In this document: positions 12,832 through 24,718 of the stretch, one piece after another | Layout: each line of letters opens with the position of its first letter | Position numbering within the stretch: the first letter of the stretch is position 1 | Source: Impatiens glandulifera | Taxonomy: Eukaryota; Streptophyta; Magnoliopsida; Ericales; Balsaminaceae | NCBI RefSeq assembly: GCF_907164915.1 | Contig: NC_061862.1 | Span: forward strand, 122,353,533-122,417,532 | Direction: 5' to 3' | Length of the DNA: 64,000 bases | The notes under the pieces: model-generated | Seen by the model: only the letters and a program-made list of their open reading frames with translations | Told to the model about the DNA's origin: nothing | Database searches by the model: none | Translations under genes and position numbers: made by a program

Positions 12832-14050
12832 GCCCAAAACTATAAGCTAAGTCAAATATTCTAACAAAGACATTCCAATCATTTCTCGTGAGAAAAGCGA
12901 AATCTATGAAATATACAATCGGTCTTATCGACTTTGGTTGCATTTTCAATGAGTTTTTTTTACTGTTTCGATAATGAAACATGGCTTAGATTTTGCTCAT
13001 ACAGCTGTCTCTAGGTTAAACTATGGTTGGTCAGAGTTACGTTACGTTGATGATAGAGATTCACAAGATGGAGAGTGACTAGAGAGCAAAAAAATTATCT
13101 ATCAAACTCTTTTATATTCAAACATTTTATTTTTAAAAATAGTAATATATTTGTATTAGAGTCAAACATTAGGTGATTCTTTTAATGTTGGTAATAGGTT
13201 AATTAGCTTCATCAATATTTGTCATAACTCTACCATATTCAAGATAGAAATAAAAGGGTAAAGAATTGTAATTTCTTGATTCTATTAATGAGCATAATGG
13301 TTGTGTATATGCTATACAAGATCATTCTAGAATCCAGGTATTACAATGTCTATTGTTCATATTGTAGTTATGGAACTACAAATCTATACACAAAAGGAAT
13401 ATAACATAAATTTGTACAAATCAATTAGCAAAGAAGTTTATTATTGGTGTGTATGATTGCTAGTGAGGCTATGATATTCTCTAAATGTGAGCCTTTTAAG
13501 TCAATTCAATCACATACATCCTTACATCTTACATTAAAATGGTGCGCATAAATGAAGCGGTATAGTTATTCGTCCTCATATTTGAATTTCATCGTGATTG
13601 CATTAACCTCTTCATGGTTAAATTGTCTTTGGATATTGTTCAATTCTTACATCTACAGACAGAGTCACCTTATGGATTTGAGTCCAACTCAGCCATTTTC
13701 TTATATATACAAAGATCAAGAGAAGGGTTGGGAACTTGGAATGCTAGTTGTGTGTTGGATCATAAAGATATATTATTAATACTTGTTTGATTTTATAGCT
13801 ATTTGGTTATTTTTATAATTTATGAATATTTTTTATTTATCAAATTGTATATATTTACTTTATTTTCAAATAATATTTTACAATATATATATATATATAT
13901 TTTAAAATAATTAACATTAGCACTGTCTACATATTCAAATATTGTAAAAATACATTGTGCACCTCAAATTTTTTGTTTCGAGCTTCACCAAAACTATAAT
14001 TTCTCTACCTCCCTATTAGAAACCATAGGCAATTATGTATATTGTCCAAA
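12832..14050. other. Gene-free stretch
   Basis: AT-rich. A plus-strand frame at 13552-13779 encodes a hydrophobic 75-residue stretch with no family resemblance and is probably chance. A TATATA run lies at about 13,882-13,900. Nothing else recognisable. Confidence 0.5.
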
Positions 14051-14051
14051 A

Positions 14052-17000
14052 TGTCACATTCTGAAATCATGTGAGAGGCCTGATTAATTTCATATATTAT
14101 TAATTTTTATTAAAAATGCTCAATATATATATAAAAAAATGAATCAAAGTTATTAGGTTGACTATTTTAAACCAACCAAAATAACTAAAATGGAAAATAA
14201 TTTTGAATAAAGAACAAAAATTTTAGGTTGAATTTTATTTGGCTTGTTTGGTTCTTTTTTCATTTTATTTACACTCATAACTTGAGTTTTATAATTTAAA
14301 AAAAAATATACAAAGTTGATTTCTTTATACTCACAAAATAAAATTTGAGTTGATAAAAATCAACTTTTCATTTTTTGGATTCTTTTGAGGGGTAAATATG
14401 AAAATTTGACCTATCCTAATTTACAAATAATATTATTATTTATAATTATAATAAAATAATATTTTAAATTTTTAAATTTAAAATAACTCAAAAAGAGATT
14501 AAAGGTTAAATCAGGGTTAATTATTGTGATAATTAAACCCTAATTAGGAAAATTAAATAAAATAAAAAGACAATTTAAGGTTAAAATATTATATTTATTT
14601 TATCCAAAATAAACTCAAAATAGGGTTGAAATTATTTAATTGTGATTTTAAACATAAATTATATGTAATTTATGGCTTAAAATAATTAAATAAATACTCA
14701 AAAATTCCCAAAATACTCAAAAATTAAAATAATGAGCATAACTTTTATTATGTTTCTAAAAATATTTTTTTGTGCAATATTTGGTGAAAAAAAATGCAAG
14801 AAAGGTATTAAAATTTGATTTCAAATAACTCTTTTATTAAAAATAAAACTGATAATCGGGTGTAGTCGAAAATGAGAAATTAAATTGCAGTAGGATCTTG
14901 GGCCATCAGATGAGCACCTGGGCATCAACCAACGCCTAGAAAGACGCCATGCACCCGCTATAGTAGAGGCACGCGTGCGACCGGTACACACGGAAGCAAC
15001 TAACGAGACGTTAAGCCAAAACGCAGACAAATCTCCAACGGACCTCCAACGACGCGTTTTCTTTTTTAAACCAAACAACGTCGTTTTGACCCTTCTTCTT
15101 CGCTATTGTAGGGGATCGCCGACGATCCTTCCAGAAGCTCCAACTCGTCCGTCAACCATCCTTATCCTCCCATTTTTTGCCAATGTGATCGCCTTATCCT
15201 CGCCATCATTAGCCCTATACCTAGAATCTCCACCTTAGCCTAGAACTAGGTTGCCCAAATCTATGATCGATTTAGGGATAATAACTCCAATGATCAAATT
15301 GAAGTTGAATTCATCCTCCTCAACCGACTTAGAATAGTATAAATAGTCTTTATGCCCTTCTCTTCAAGATCATTTAAATCATCTCATATCACATTTCAAA
15401 TCAAAGAATCAAAGATTCCAGCCAAAGTGGTTTTTGTGAAAACCATCTCCGACAATCAAAACTTTGATCCAGGCTTCTAGAAAGCTTCTAATACATCATT
15501 GGAGTGTTCTCCAACTGTTTATAAGCATCTAGAACCTTTGTAATTTGATTTGTGATTGATAATTAGATTTTTATAAATTTGATCGGTTTGATTTGTTCTA
15601 GGGTTTAATTATGTGATTTCTTTGTTTAGAATCATTATTTAGATATTATATAAACTTTATGTTGAAAGAGTTTTGATCAAATCAACCTTAAACGAAAAAA
15701 CAAAAATTTGGATTGAAATTTTGAATTTGTTGAAATTCATGTTCTTGAGCTTTATGCTTGATTTTTTATTCAAATAGTTTCTAAACATGTTTGTAAACAT
15801 GTTAGGATGATTTCCATATCATTAAAACAACGTCCCATTCATGTTTGATCAAACTAAAATTTTGAAAAAATTGGATTTGAATTTCGTTTTCAAAAGTTGT
15901 TACAGAGCTTGATGATGTTCTTGTTTTGGTTATGTTTGATTATATTCATTATTTCAAAGCTAATGAAACAAAAATCAGACTTTGAAATGACATAATTCAA
16001 AAGATCCCAAAATTTGACCTAAAAACGGTTTTGAGAAATTGATCTTTGTAGAAATCGATTGATCGTGATTAGAGTTAGACTTTTATTCCCTACAATCACA
16101 AGAGTTGATTGCAACTTATAGATCATGATTTCATAGTATGTATAAAAAGTTATAGCACCCGCAATTCTTGACCAATTCAAAAACACTTAGTCCCCGACGA
16201 CCGAGCCCTATAGGACCAGGACCGAGAAACAAGACCAAGAATTTTTGGTCTGGACCGAGACCAAAGACCGATGTTCTTGAGTTAGGACTAAGACCAATGA
16301 CCGATGTTCATGAGTCAAGACCGAGACCCATGACCAGTGTTCTTGAGTTAGGACCGAGACTTAAGACCGATGTTCTTGAGCAAGTACCGAAAAAACCGAC
16401 CGAGGTTTCTAACCTCGAACCAAGAGGTCTGACCTAGGACCGAGCTTCCTAGGTCCTCGACCGAGAAACCTAGACCTGGGACCGAGCCTCCCAAATCTAG
16501 GACCGAACAACTTGAGTTCAAGACCGAGCCCTTCGGTCCCTTAATCGAACAGTCCGAGTTCAAGACTGAGCCTCTCGAACCTAAGACTAAGCCCTCTAGA
16601 TCCATGGACCCATGCTCCCGAGCCCTATTCCAGACCACCCATGTCTAGACCGAGCCCGTTCGAGCTCAGATCGGAAAAATTGGACATAGACCCTAGGACT
16701 CTGGTCCTAAGGTCTGTTTGGTTCCACTTTTCAAAAGCCAAAATTATTTTTGTAATTTTAGAACCCCAATCCATTTTCAAATAACTCTCGAAAGGTTAGA
16801 AAATGATATTTAAATATTTTTGGGATATTTCCTAAACAAATATTTTGGCTAAGACCTCGTTTGAAATTTATTTTTAAATTTTAAAACTTTTATGATATTT
16901 TTCAGAATTTTTACTCAGTTTTATATCAACGCAATCACATATACGCCTTTTAAAATAATTTTGTACAGTTATTCATGTCATCTAAACATATCCTTATTTA

Positions 17001-17213
17001 GAAGCCCCATACTACTAATTAAAAAAAATATATTATAAATAAATCTTGTAATAGCCACACGTTGTTTTAATAAAATAAATTCGTCATTTGACGGACGCGA
17101 AGGACATAGCACGAAAGCCCTTTCCCGAGCGTAACCAAAAACCGAACTCCTTATAAAGACTCTAGTATAAAGTACGTTTATACACATACATTTTACTGAT
17201 TTTTTTAAAATTA
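14052..17213 (+). mobile_element. Probable Tat/Ogre-type gypsy LTR (long, non-coding)
   Basis: The segment starts TGTCACATTCTG, contains an apparent leader (TATAAATAGTC at about 15,338, then a CT/CA-rich stretch and CTAGGGTTTAATT), and leads into a TTATTTGGCGACTCTG site at 17,212-17,226. Long LTRs followed by TGGCGACTC (a tRNA-Arg-type primer site) are characteristic of plant Tat/Ogre gypsy elements (established knowledge). The precise 3' end does not show a clear CA, and no gag-pol follows, so this is either a truncated element or a decayed solo LTR. Frames at 14,821-15,238 are in a GC-richer patch and are not recognised. Confidence 0.45.
16190..16700. repeat. Imperfect short tandem repeats rich in GACCGA
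   Basis: Repeats of roughly 20-45 bp built from GACCGATGTTCTTGAGTTAGG and ACCTAGGACCGAGC blocks. Frames on both strands across it (+16168-16437, -16348-16638) are repeat artefacts. It lies inside the presumed gypsy LTR. Confidence 0.8.
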
Positions 17214-17226
17214 TTTGGCGACTCTG
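17214..17226 (+). other. Primer-binding-like site TTTGGCGACTCTG
   Basis: Resembles the Tat/Ogre primer-binding site (TGGCGACTC...). Its presence supports reading the DNA to the left as an LTR. Single-site evidence only. Confidence 0.4.
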
Positions 17227-19255
17227 TTTTCAAATAAATAATCTTTTAAATCAATTATGATTAATTTAAATCGAATTTTAACAAAATTATTATTTGGTCC
17301 CAAATTATTAAAATTTGAATAAAATTAATTATTTTTACATGATTAATTTCATAAATTCTCAAGTATTCTCAAAAAATCTTTTAAAATAATGTTTTTTTAA
17401 AGATGGCTGACACGAAAACTAATGTTGAAAGGCATTGAACCTTGAGTCACCCTATAATCCTCCGTATTACCACGTGTTATTCAGACACATGCTAAGATAA
17501 TGAAGAGAATTATTGAGGGTTACAGAGGGTTTATAAATTAATCCTTCACAAAGTGCATTTATATTATATTATGCCTAATATTTTTTTATTATCATATCGT
17601 GATAAACTTATATTAGGTTTATGATTTATCCTTAAATTTAAGATATAGATTATGTTAGAATTCTAGACACATGTATATGATTGGATAATTCTAAACAAAA
17701 GTGTAAAATTATGTTTAAAAAAAAAGACTAAATTGTTTGCAATAGAGACTACCCATTTGAGATAGACGCAGTGCAGATGCCACTTTTCAAGTGTATCTAA
17801 ACATCGAACCTAAAAAATATCTCTTTAAAAAATATTTGTACACGCATAATTTATTATTCTTTTAATTTCTCAAAAAAAATTAGGTGACAACTATATGTCA
17901 AAACAAAAATATTCTAAAAGTCAATTTAAATAATGGTACAATTTTTAATGATTCTATTAGGGACAAAAAAATGCATTACTTGAAACAAGTTTTTGAAAAT
18001 TTAAAAAAATATACTTTTATACTAAAAATAAAACAAAATAGTACATCACCCGAAACTTGTCTTCTTGACTTGCATGAGCTTCATAAATTATGTTTTCTTT
18101 AATGTCGTATATTGTGTGCGTTGTGTGACATCATCTACACACCTATTGATTTACGTGTCGACCAATGAAAAATGACGATTTTTTACACATTGAGTGATGT
18201 TAATGATGTCATTTTTCACGTGTAACAAAATATTAAGCTTGAAAAATAATTCTCTTCTAAAAAGAGCGTTAATGCACACAATATTTTTCTTATTTTTGAG
18301 GAAAAATTCGGTGACCACATGGACCATTTTAGTTTTGCTAGTTTTGTTTTTATAACCTCTTTGAAATGTTTTAATATTGATATAATTTAATAATTTTAAA
18401 TTACTTCATCTAAGTAAGCTTCACATTTAATTGGTTGATTTTTTTTCCTATTTTGAGCTTTATTATATTGTTATTTTGAAATTATTTTATTAGAAATATA
18501 TATTTTTTAAATAATTTTTGTCTGTTAAAATTTTGTATTTATGTTTAGTTAGAAAATGTATGCATATCAATTTTAAGATCAACTAGAGAATGATTCAGTC
18601 AAAGAGGACTTGCCTCCAATTTTAATGATAATTATAATGACAATTTTTTTTTACTAAATAATATATATATCAATTATATATTTAATATTGTTAAAATAGT
18701 GTGGATATTGAAAACAAGGGTTAAACAAGTATTATCATTTTGTTATTAGACAATTGAATAATCCAAATAATATGTAAATATATATAGATAAATAAATAAA
18801 AAAACTATTTCAATATAGTCATATCTCGTCCAATTACACTTTTATATTAAAAGTAAACCAAAATATATTCAAAAATTATTTCCAAACCCATCTTTAACTC
18901 CATACTCAAAATTATTTTCAAACATGACTATTATCATTTGATTTAAAATTAGATATTAACAATGTGATAATAAGTTTGGCAGCATTACTTTATTAAACAC
19001 AATAAATTAACAGAATCCTTACCAAACCTAGATTAAGAAACAAGTAAAGAAACCTTTACCTTTATTAACATAGAGTTTGGTGAGAAAATTTTAAACTAAA
19101 AAATGTTATTTAAATTCTAAAATTTGTTAGTTTTAAATAATTTTGTTAGTTATATTTTATTATTTGCATAATGAATAATTTTTTTAAAAATATTTTTTTT
19201 TATTGATTTTAACTATTTAAAATTAATTGAATATCCAAATAAATGGGAAATTTGA
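17227..19255. other. Gene-free decayed DNA
   Basis: No coding frame of recognisable family. 17,770-17,900 resembles 1540-1670 (CATCGAA..., then AAATTAGGTGACAACT). A similar CACGTGTAAC...TTCGGTGACC block occurs at 18,215-18,320. These may be ends of one dispersed repeat family. Confidence 0.45.
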
Positions 19256-19560
19256 GGAGATGACCCTCAACAAGGGATGAAATGCGGAAAGTGCAGAGAT
19301 TAAAAAAAAAAAAAGCGCTCATGACCCCTTTTACTGTTTTTGGACGAAAATGCTTTTCAAAAATTTTTAATTATGAATTTTTTTTGGACGAAAATGTCCT
19401 AGTTGCATCGCGTCACGTAACTCCAGTTGCTTCACGCAACCACGAGAAAAAAATTTTTTTTTTTTTAAAAAAAAAATTCCGATTACGTCACGCAACTGAA
19501 GTTACGTTACGCAAGGGTATAATTGTAATTAAAAAACGCTATTTAATTTATACCTTTCCT
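19256..19560. repeat. Small repeat with GTTGCGTCACGCAAC-like palindromes
   Basis: Two copies of GGACGAAAATG (19,342 and 19,386) and four variants of a GTTRCGTCACGCAAC dyad (19,408-19,440 and 19,483-19,516), separated by poly-T/poly-A. Located just upstream of the PLAC8-type gene, so it may overlap the promoter. Not assigned to a known family. Confidence 0.5.
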
Positions 19561-19599
19561 CAAATTTCCCAAATAAATAGATAAAACTGAGAAAACGGA

Positions 19600-20007
19600 A
19601 ATCAGGTTTAGTAAACACATTGAAGTTCCAAACGTAGAAACGACAGACAACGACAACGAGAAGATGCTGGTATGTTTCTTTGCATTTAGGTTTCATAATA
19701 ATGCTTCGTTTATCCTGAATCGATCTGATAATCGTCTCAGATCTATGGGGCATTGTTTCATCTTTTGTCTCGTCACAACCCAGTCTTAATATTTTCAGTC
19801 GGCGCAGTTAATGTAAAGATTGTGTCTTTTTTAGAATTGTTTCATTATCCCGTGAGCAAAATATTGACGGAGGAGGGCAATCTCTACGAATAATTGTAAT
19901 GCTTTCGCTTCTAATAGGGTAGTTTTGATTTTGGATCATTGCATGTTAACAATTTGAACACATTGGTGCAGAAAATACCCACTAAAGTGAATTAACTGGT
20001 GCAAATA
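19600..20007 (+). promoter_or_regulatory. 5' leader with probable 5'UTR intron (19670-19971)
   Basis: The donor CTG|GTATGT at 19669/19670 and acceptor GGTGCAG at 19965-19971 define a 302-bp intron whose removal brings the leader to 36 nt from the ATG at 20008. In the spliced leader, an ATG at 19664 opens a nine-codon frame (MLKIPTKVN) that stops 12 nt before the main ATG. The intron is AT-rich and T-rich near its 3' side, as in plants. The exact transcript start is unknown. Confidence 0.5.
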
Positions 20008-23000
20008 ATGGGAGGCCATAGCGGTTACAGGCCACCTCCTTACATACCTCTGGGACAATCAGATCTAGAAGCAGTAGAAGAAGTTGTTCAATCGAGTGCA
20101 ACTGCTCATGCACCTTCTGCTCTTCATCCCCGGCCTCCACAGTGGTCTTCTGGAATCTGTGCTTGTTTTGATGATATGGAGAGCTGTACGTTACCTTCTC
20201 TTTTGACTTGATTTATCCCATGAAAAAAACATAGGTAATATGTAGCTAAAAGTGTATTTTGAATAGCATTGAAAACTTACCTCTTCATGTCAAGTTCTAT
20301 TTGTGTTAACAGAAGAAACCTGCAACTGTTGTTAGTTTTATATCTTTTGAACTGGAGACTTTTTATGCTTAATGTATTATGTGTTTTAAGGGTTATCAGA
20401 AAATGATTCACATATCAATAAGAAAGCTCAAAAGATTATGTATTGCATTAGTATTGTGAATTTTTTTTTTGTGTTGGATAAAACAATTAATGTGCTATGG
20501 TTAAAGCTTCCAATCTCTATATATAATTGGTTCATTTTTATGCACCACTATGCAAATGACAGGGGAATCGGACAATCTAGTCTCTGTAAATATGCAAATA
20601 TCAATTTTTCTTTTGCCAGTACAATTAGAATAATTATTAGTTGGCTGTTTCATTCAATATCTTTGATCAGGCTTCATAGGTCTTGTCTGCCCTTTCTATC
20701 TCTTTGGAAAAAATGCAGAACATTTGGGTTCTGGGACTTTCATGGGACCGTGCACGACCCATCTAATATTCTGGGCTCTAATGAATATGGTCTGCTGCAC
20801 ATTATCTGATGGAGTTCTCTTGGGACTACCTGGATGCTTTATCGCATGTTATGCCTGTGGTTATCGCAAGACCCTAAGGACAATGTATAACTTACCGGTA
20901 TGCTATTATCTACTTGTTAAATTATATTTTTGTAATAAATAGTCAAACCAAATCTATTATGTTTGTACTAGACTCTAGAGCTAGTAATATATCTTTAATC
21001 TTCTTGTATGTATCTTGCCAAAAATTCCAACATACTTGCAATATGCTTTCAAACTATGTTTTATAGTCAAATACGCTTGAATCGTGCCTTCAAAACGGTT
21101 TCAAAGGACAAGGGAGTTTCTACATCCAAGTCACCAGGAAAAGGTTTTAGGTTGATTACATGAAAGATAATAATAGTGTATAACCCTTTTCATTCCAAAG
21201 GGTAATATCCAGATTTTAAATTATTCTTTCTTGGGAAACCTAATCTTCTTACAGTCTGATCTTCAATGTGTTAAAGTTTATAGGATTAGTTCTTAGTTAT
21301 CTTCAAGATACAAATTTAAACTATTGGATTTTCCATTATTTAATTTTTTCTCTAATTGGGAGAGGCTGTAGTAATATTGTGGGTCAATCTATTGAAGAAC
21401 TTCCTATCAATTAACATTCAACTTTTTGCCAATGGTTTTCTTCTTTGAATCACTGTGATCAAACTCAATTCAGTCGGCACAATTAATATAGGGCGAAATG
21501 TAGAGCAATTAGGATGTTCTCTATATTTGTGGTGCCCACACTATTCATTAAAATCTATCAAAAGAGAATATTTTCATTTACATAAAAGAGAAGATCTAAC
21601 ATATGATAATAATATCCTAATCAAATCTAGTTATCCTAAAAATTATATCATATTATGAGATATTATTTGCACAATATAAATATTTTTACATTTTCCCTAA
21701 AATCCAAGTTAGTAAGTTTAAATTTCACTTGGATTTTTAACATATTTTTTGGATGTTACAGTAGAAACATCTTCGTTTCCAGTCTAGACTTTATCTTCGA
21801 TCATAAGGCTTTGTCTGAATGTGTTCTTCTCCTATCTGCCTTGTCTCTAATATTGGCTTATTTATCAATAGCTCATTTTGTCTCCAACTCGTTTTACCTC
21901 TATGTTTTTTTTGGGAAAAAAAATGTGACAACGGATCAAGTATGTAGCCCGCAAACACACATAACCAATTAACCAGCGCAGAACTTGCTGCCTGACGGGC
22001 TCGAACCCAAGAACTTAGGGCTAATATCCACCTCTTATTGCTGCTAGGCCAGAAGAGGGGATTTTACCTCTATGTTTTAAATAGTCGGTGATAGAATTTT
22101 GGAATCTAATTATGTAAATTTAAAAGTGATGATAATGAAAGAAAGAACAATGAGAAAACATTATAGGAATGGAGTCAACATCAACGCTAGAAGTATCCTT
22201 TGCCCAAAAGCTTGTAGCTAGGAGACACATAATTAGGAATGTTGATCAATGTTGCCAAATCAAATCATTGCCATCTAGAACGATGAAATTAGAATGTTCT
22301 TTTGAAATATTAGAAAGACAGGGAAATGAAGAAATATTAGAATGGTCAATTGATGGAGGTTTAGGGAAAGAGAAATTTTTGCCACTCCGGTGCGAGTCGA
22401 CACTCAAAAGGTCCGGTTTAGAATCTCGTTTCTAATGATTTATAAAATTGTGGCATGGAATGTTGCAGGAGTTAACGAGAAAAAAAGAGGAACTCTGAGA
22501 TCCTTGAAGCTATTATTTTTCTTAGAGAGACGAAGATGGTCAACATGTCTTGGCTCATTGTTAAAGACTTGTGCAAATTATGTTTTGTGTAGTGGGTAGA
22601 TTGGTTTATCTGAGGGAGTTTTAGTTCTTTGTGATGCAAATAAGTTGGAAATGTTAGACTTTGTTACAGGTGAGTTCTTAAATCTCACAACCTTGTTTGG
22701 GTTCTTTCAATAGTGTGGAGGGACTGAACAAGTTATCCCAAGTTCACTTCAATTGATGGTAATTTTGAGGTAGCTTATATAAGAAAAGGAAACTCATTTT
22801 TGAAGATGCTATCAAAATTTCAAGCAACTAAGAGCTTAGAATAAAATCAATTTGGGAAACTTTGAGGCAAGGTGACCGTGACACAAAAGGAGTATGAGGG
22901 TTTAAAATGACCAATACAAAGACATGTAGCCAGAATATTATTGGATTGGATACTTACCTATTTAAGTTGATACTTATAATAGTTAAAAATATAATAACTA

Positions 23001-23455
23001 TTAAGATGGATGCATAGTCTATCTAGTAGAACTAATGCCAGCCTTACCTTACGAAACCATTAAGATGGGTGAAGCACTTCCATCTCTTGACTAATATGTA
23101 TGATTTAACTGTTTATGGTCCTAGTGAGGAGCAGTGTTATTGCTAAGTTTCCGATAAGCTCAAAATGTACTGGTTTTTATCTATATATATTTGACAAGTT
23201 CTGTTTTGTTTTTCCCAGTGTTAGTTCTTTTATTACTTGAATGATTTTACATGGTTTAATAACTTCTTTGTTTGAATAATTGTGACTTGTTGAATGCAGG
23301 AGGCACCTTGTGGAGATTTCGTGTCTCATTTTTTCTGCCATTTGTGCGCCATTTGTCAAGAATATAGAGAAATCCGTGAAAGACTTGGTGCTTCAAACTC
23401 GGTTGATTCGAACTCTGCTACAGTTGTGGCCCCTACTCTACAAACAATGAAATGA
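20008..23455 (+). CDS. PLAC8 / cell number regulator-like cysteine-rich protein
   Basis: Three coding exons: 20008-20185, 20671-20897 and 23300-23455. The GT-AG introns are 485 and 2402 bp, the phases join, and the product is 186 residues. The N-terminus is Pro/Ser-rich (PPPYIPLGQSD). The PLAC8 domain spans about residues 49-165. It contains WSSGICACFDDMESC, the CFIGLVCPFYLFGKNAE block at 60-74, two hydrophobic stretches (THLIFWALMNMVCC, GVLLGLPGCFIACYACGYR) and the hallmark CAICQEYREIRERL near the end. PLAC8/CNR/FW2.2/PCR proteins are small membrane-associated proteins linked to organ size or metal transport. The exact role of this subgroup is not inferable. The usual CCxxxxCPC motif is reduced here to CxxxxxCPF, as in some subgroups. 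Intron 2 carries a SINE and a LINE fragment. No stop or splice defect is seen. Confidence 0.9.
21909..22061 (-). mobile_element. tRNA-derived SINE in intron 2, with 17-bp target duplication
   Basis: On the minus strand, TGGCCTAGCAGCAATAAGAGG (A-box region) is followed by GGGTTCGAGCCC (B box) about 45 bp later. The element ends in an A-rich tail (+ strand T run at 21,909-21,912, with an adjacent G/A-run). The 153-bp element is bounded by identical 17-bp copies of TTTTACCTCTATGTTTT at 21892-21908 and 22062-22078. Pol III boxes, A-rich tail and a long duplication are the SINE hallmarks. It lies antisense to the host gene. Confidence 0.88.
22150..22900 (+). pseudogene. LINE fragment: end of ORF1 and start of endonuclease
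   Basis: A frame from 22,169 ends with basic, ORF1-like sequence. It is closely followed at 22,434 by IYKIVAWNVAGVNEKKRG, which matches the conserved first strand of LINE-type apurinic endonucleases (K-I-x-WN-V-G-N/G pattern). The frame breaks after about 55 residues, and no RT is found before the intron ends at 23,299. It is inert intronic debris, sense to the host gene. Confidence 0.6.
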
Positions 23456-24718
23456 TCTTTTTTTTGTAACTGATGGATGCTCTTGCAACATGTATATCAG
23501 TAGTAAATGAATATCCTTAACAACAATAAATCGGCAGTGTTTCTCTTTTAGGGGTTTCTTTCTTCGTAGTCTTATGGGCTGAAAAGGGTGTGTAATCTCT
23601 GTATCTTTTGTTTGGATTTTATCTACAAGAGATTTGTCATCAAAATTTATCAATTTCCTTTTGGGAGATACTCTTGTTTCTGGAATGTATATAATTAGAT
23701 AGAGTGAACCAATTTAGGAAGACTTGGTGATCTTAAGATGAATTGAACCAATTGGACAAAAATGTCATATCTGAAATTAAAAAATGAATATGAAATTGGG
23801 GTTTTTGTAGAACTTGATTTTGACTTGAGCAATTAGGTTGGAAATTAAGATTTCAAGATTGTGTCCAGTTTAGTAATATAGGTTTATTTCAAAATTGAGC
23901 TTAAAAGTGGAAGAAATGATTTGAAGGCAAAATCTTTTTTTTTTATCTCATAGGAACAACTTTGATTTTGTAACTTCCTGAAAATAAATTGGAATTGATA
24001 CTCAATCTGAGCCATCTTTAAAATGTGACAGAACTAGACCCCTATAAATCCTGAACTCTTTGTTTTTTTAAATTTTCATTTCAAAACTAACTTTTTTTAT
24101 GCAATAAATTTACTTCAAATCATTGAGATAGATTTCAGGATGCTGTTGATATTTAATTCACAAACTCATTTTACTTTTAAACTTCCTAAGCACGCTAGGG
24201 AACTAATTGAGGAAGAAAGGTTGAAAATCAATGAAGTTTTACTGTAAACAATTCTAGTGGATATCCTAACTAAGGTTTATCTTACCCTAAAATAACACAT
24301 TGTACCTTTATCAACATGGAGGAATGTTGAGACACCTAGACCAAAGGGCATTGGAAGAATAAATGTAGGGGATTCTATGACTAAAGTATAGTTTGAAGAC
24401 CAAGTGGCATTGGAAGAATACAAAGGACATACACTTGATATACAAGAATCAAGTGCAGATTGTTAAAAATATATAATTCATTTTGTTAAAAAATGGTATA
24501 ACAAGTTTAATGTTGTTTAAACTCTTGTTAAAAGAATATCAGGCCCATTTAATAAAAAGAAAAATTATATTTCCTTATATATATATATATATTTTTTTTT
24601 TACGTTTTTAAACATAATAATATATGGTAGAGGGTTACGAAAGCTTTGAAGTTTGATTTGGTCATGGGTTAAAATCTCATTCCTAACACAATTTTTTTTC
24701 CACCTCTCTTTTTGAAAG
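23456..24718. other. 3' flank of the PLAC8-type gene and gene-free DNA
   Basis: The 3'UTR probably occupies the first few hundred bases. A minus-strand frame at 23,438-23,653 has no recognisable family. Near 24,610-24,700 a segment with GGTCATGGGTTAAAATCTC is weakly B-box-like. No other feature. Confidence 0.5.

Noticed and set aside
16168..16638. Open frames on both strands with repeated 'RPMTDVLE'-like motifs
   Set aside because: Generated by the GACCGA tandem repeats; no start context or family match.
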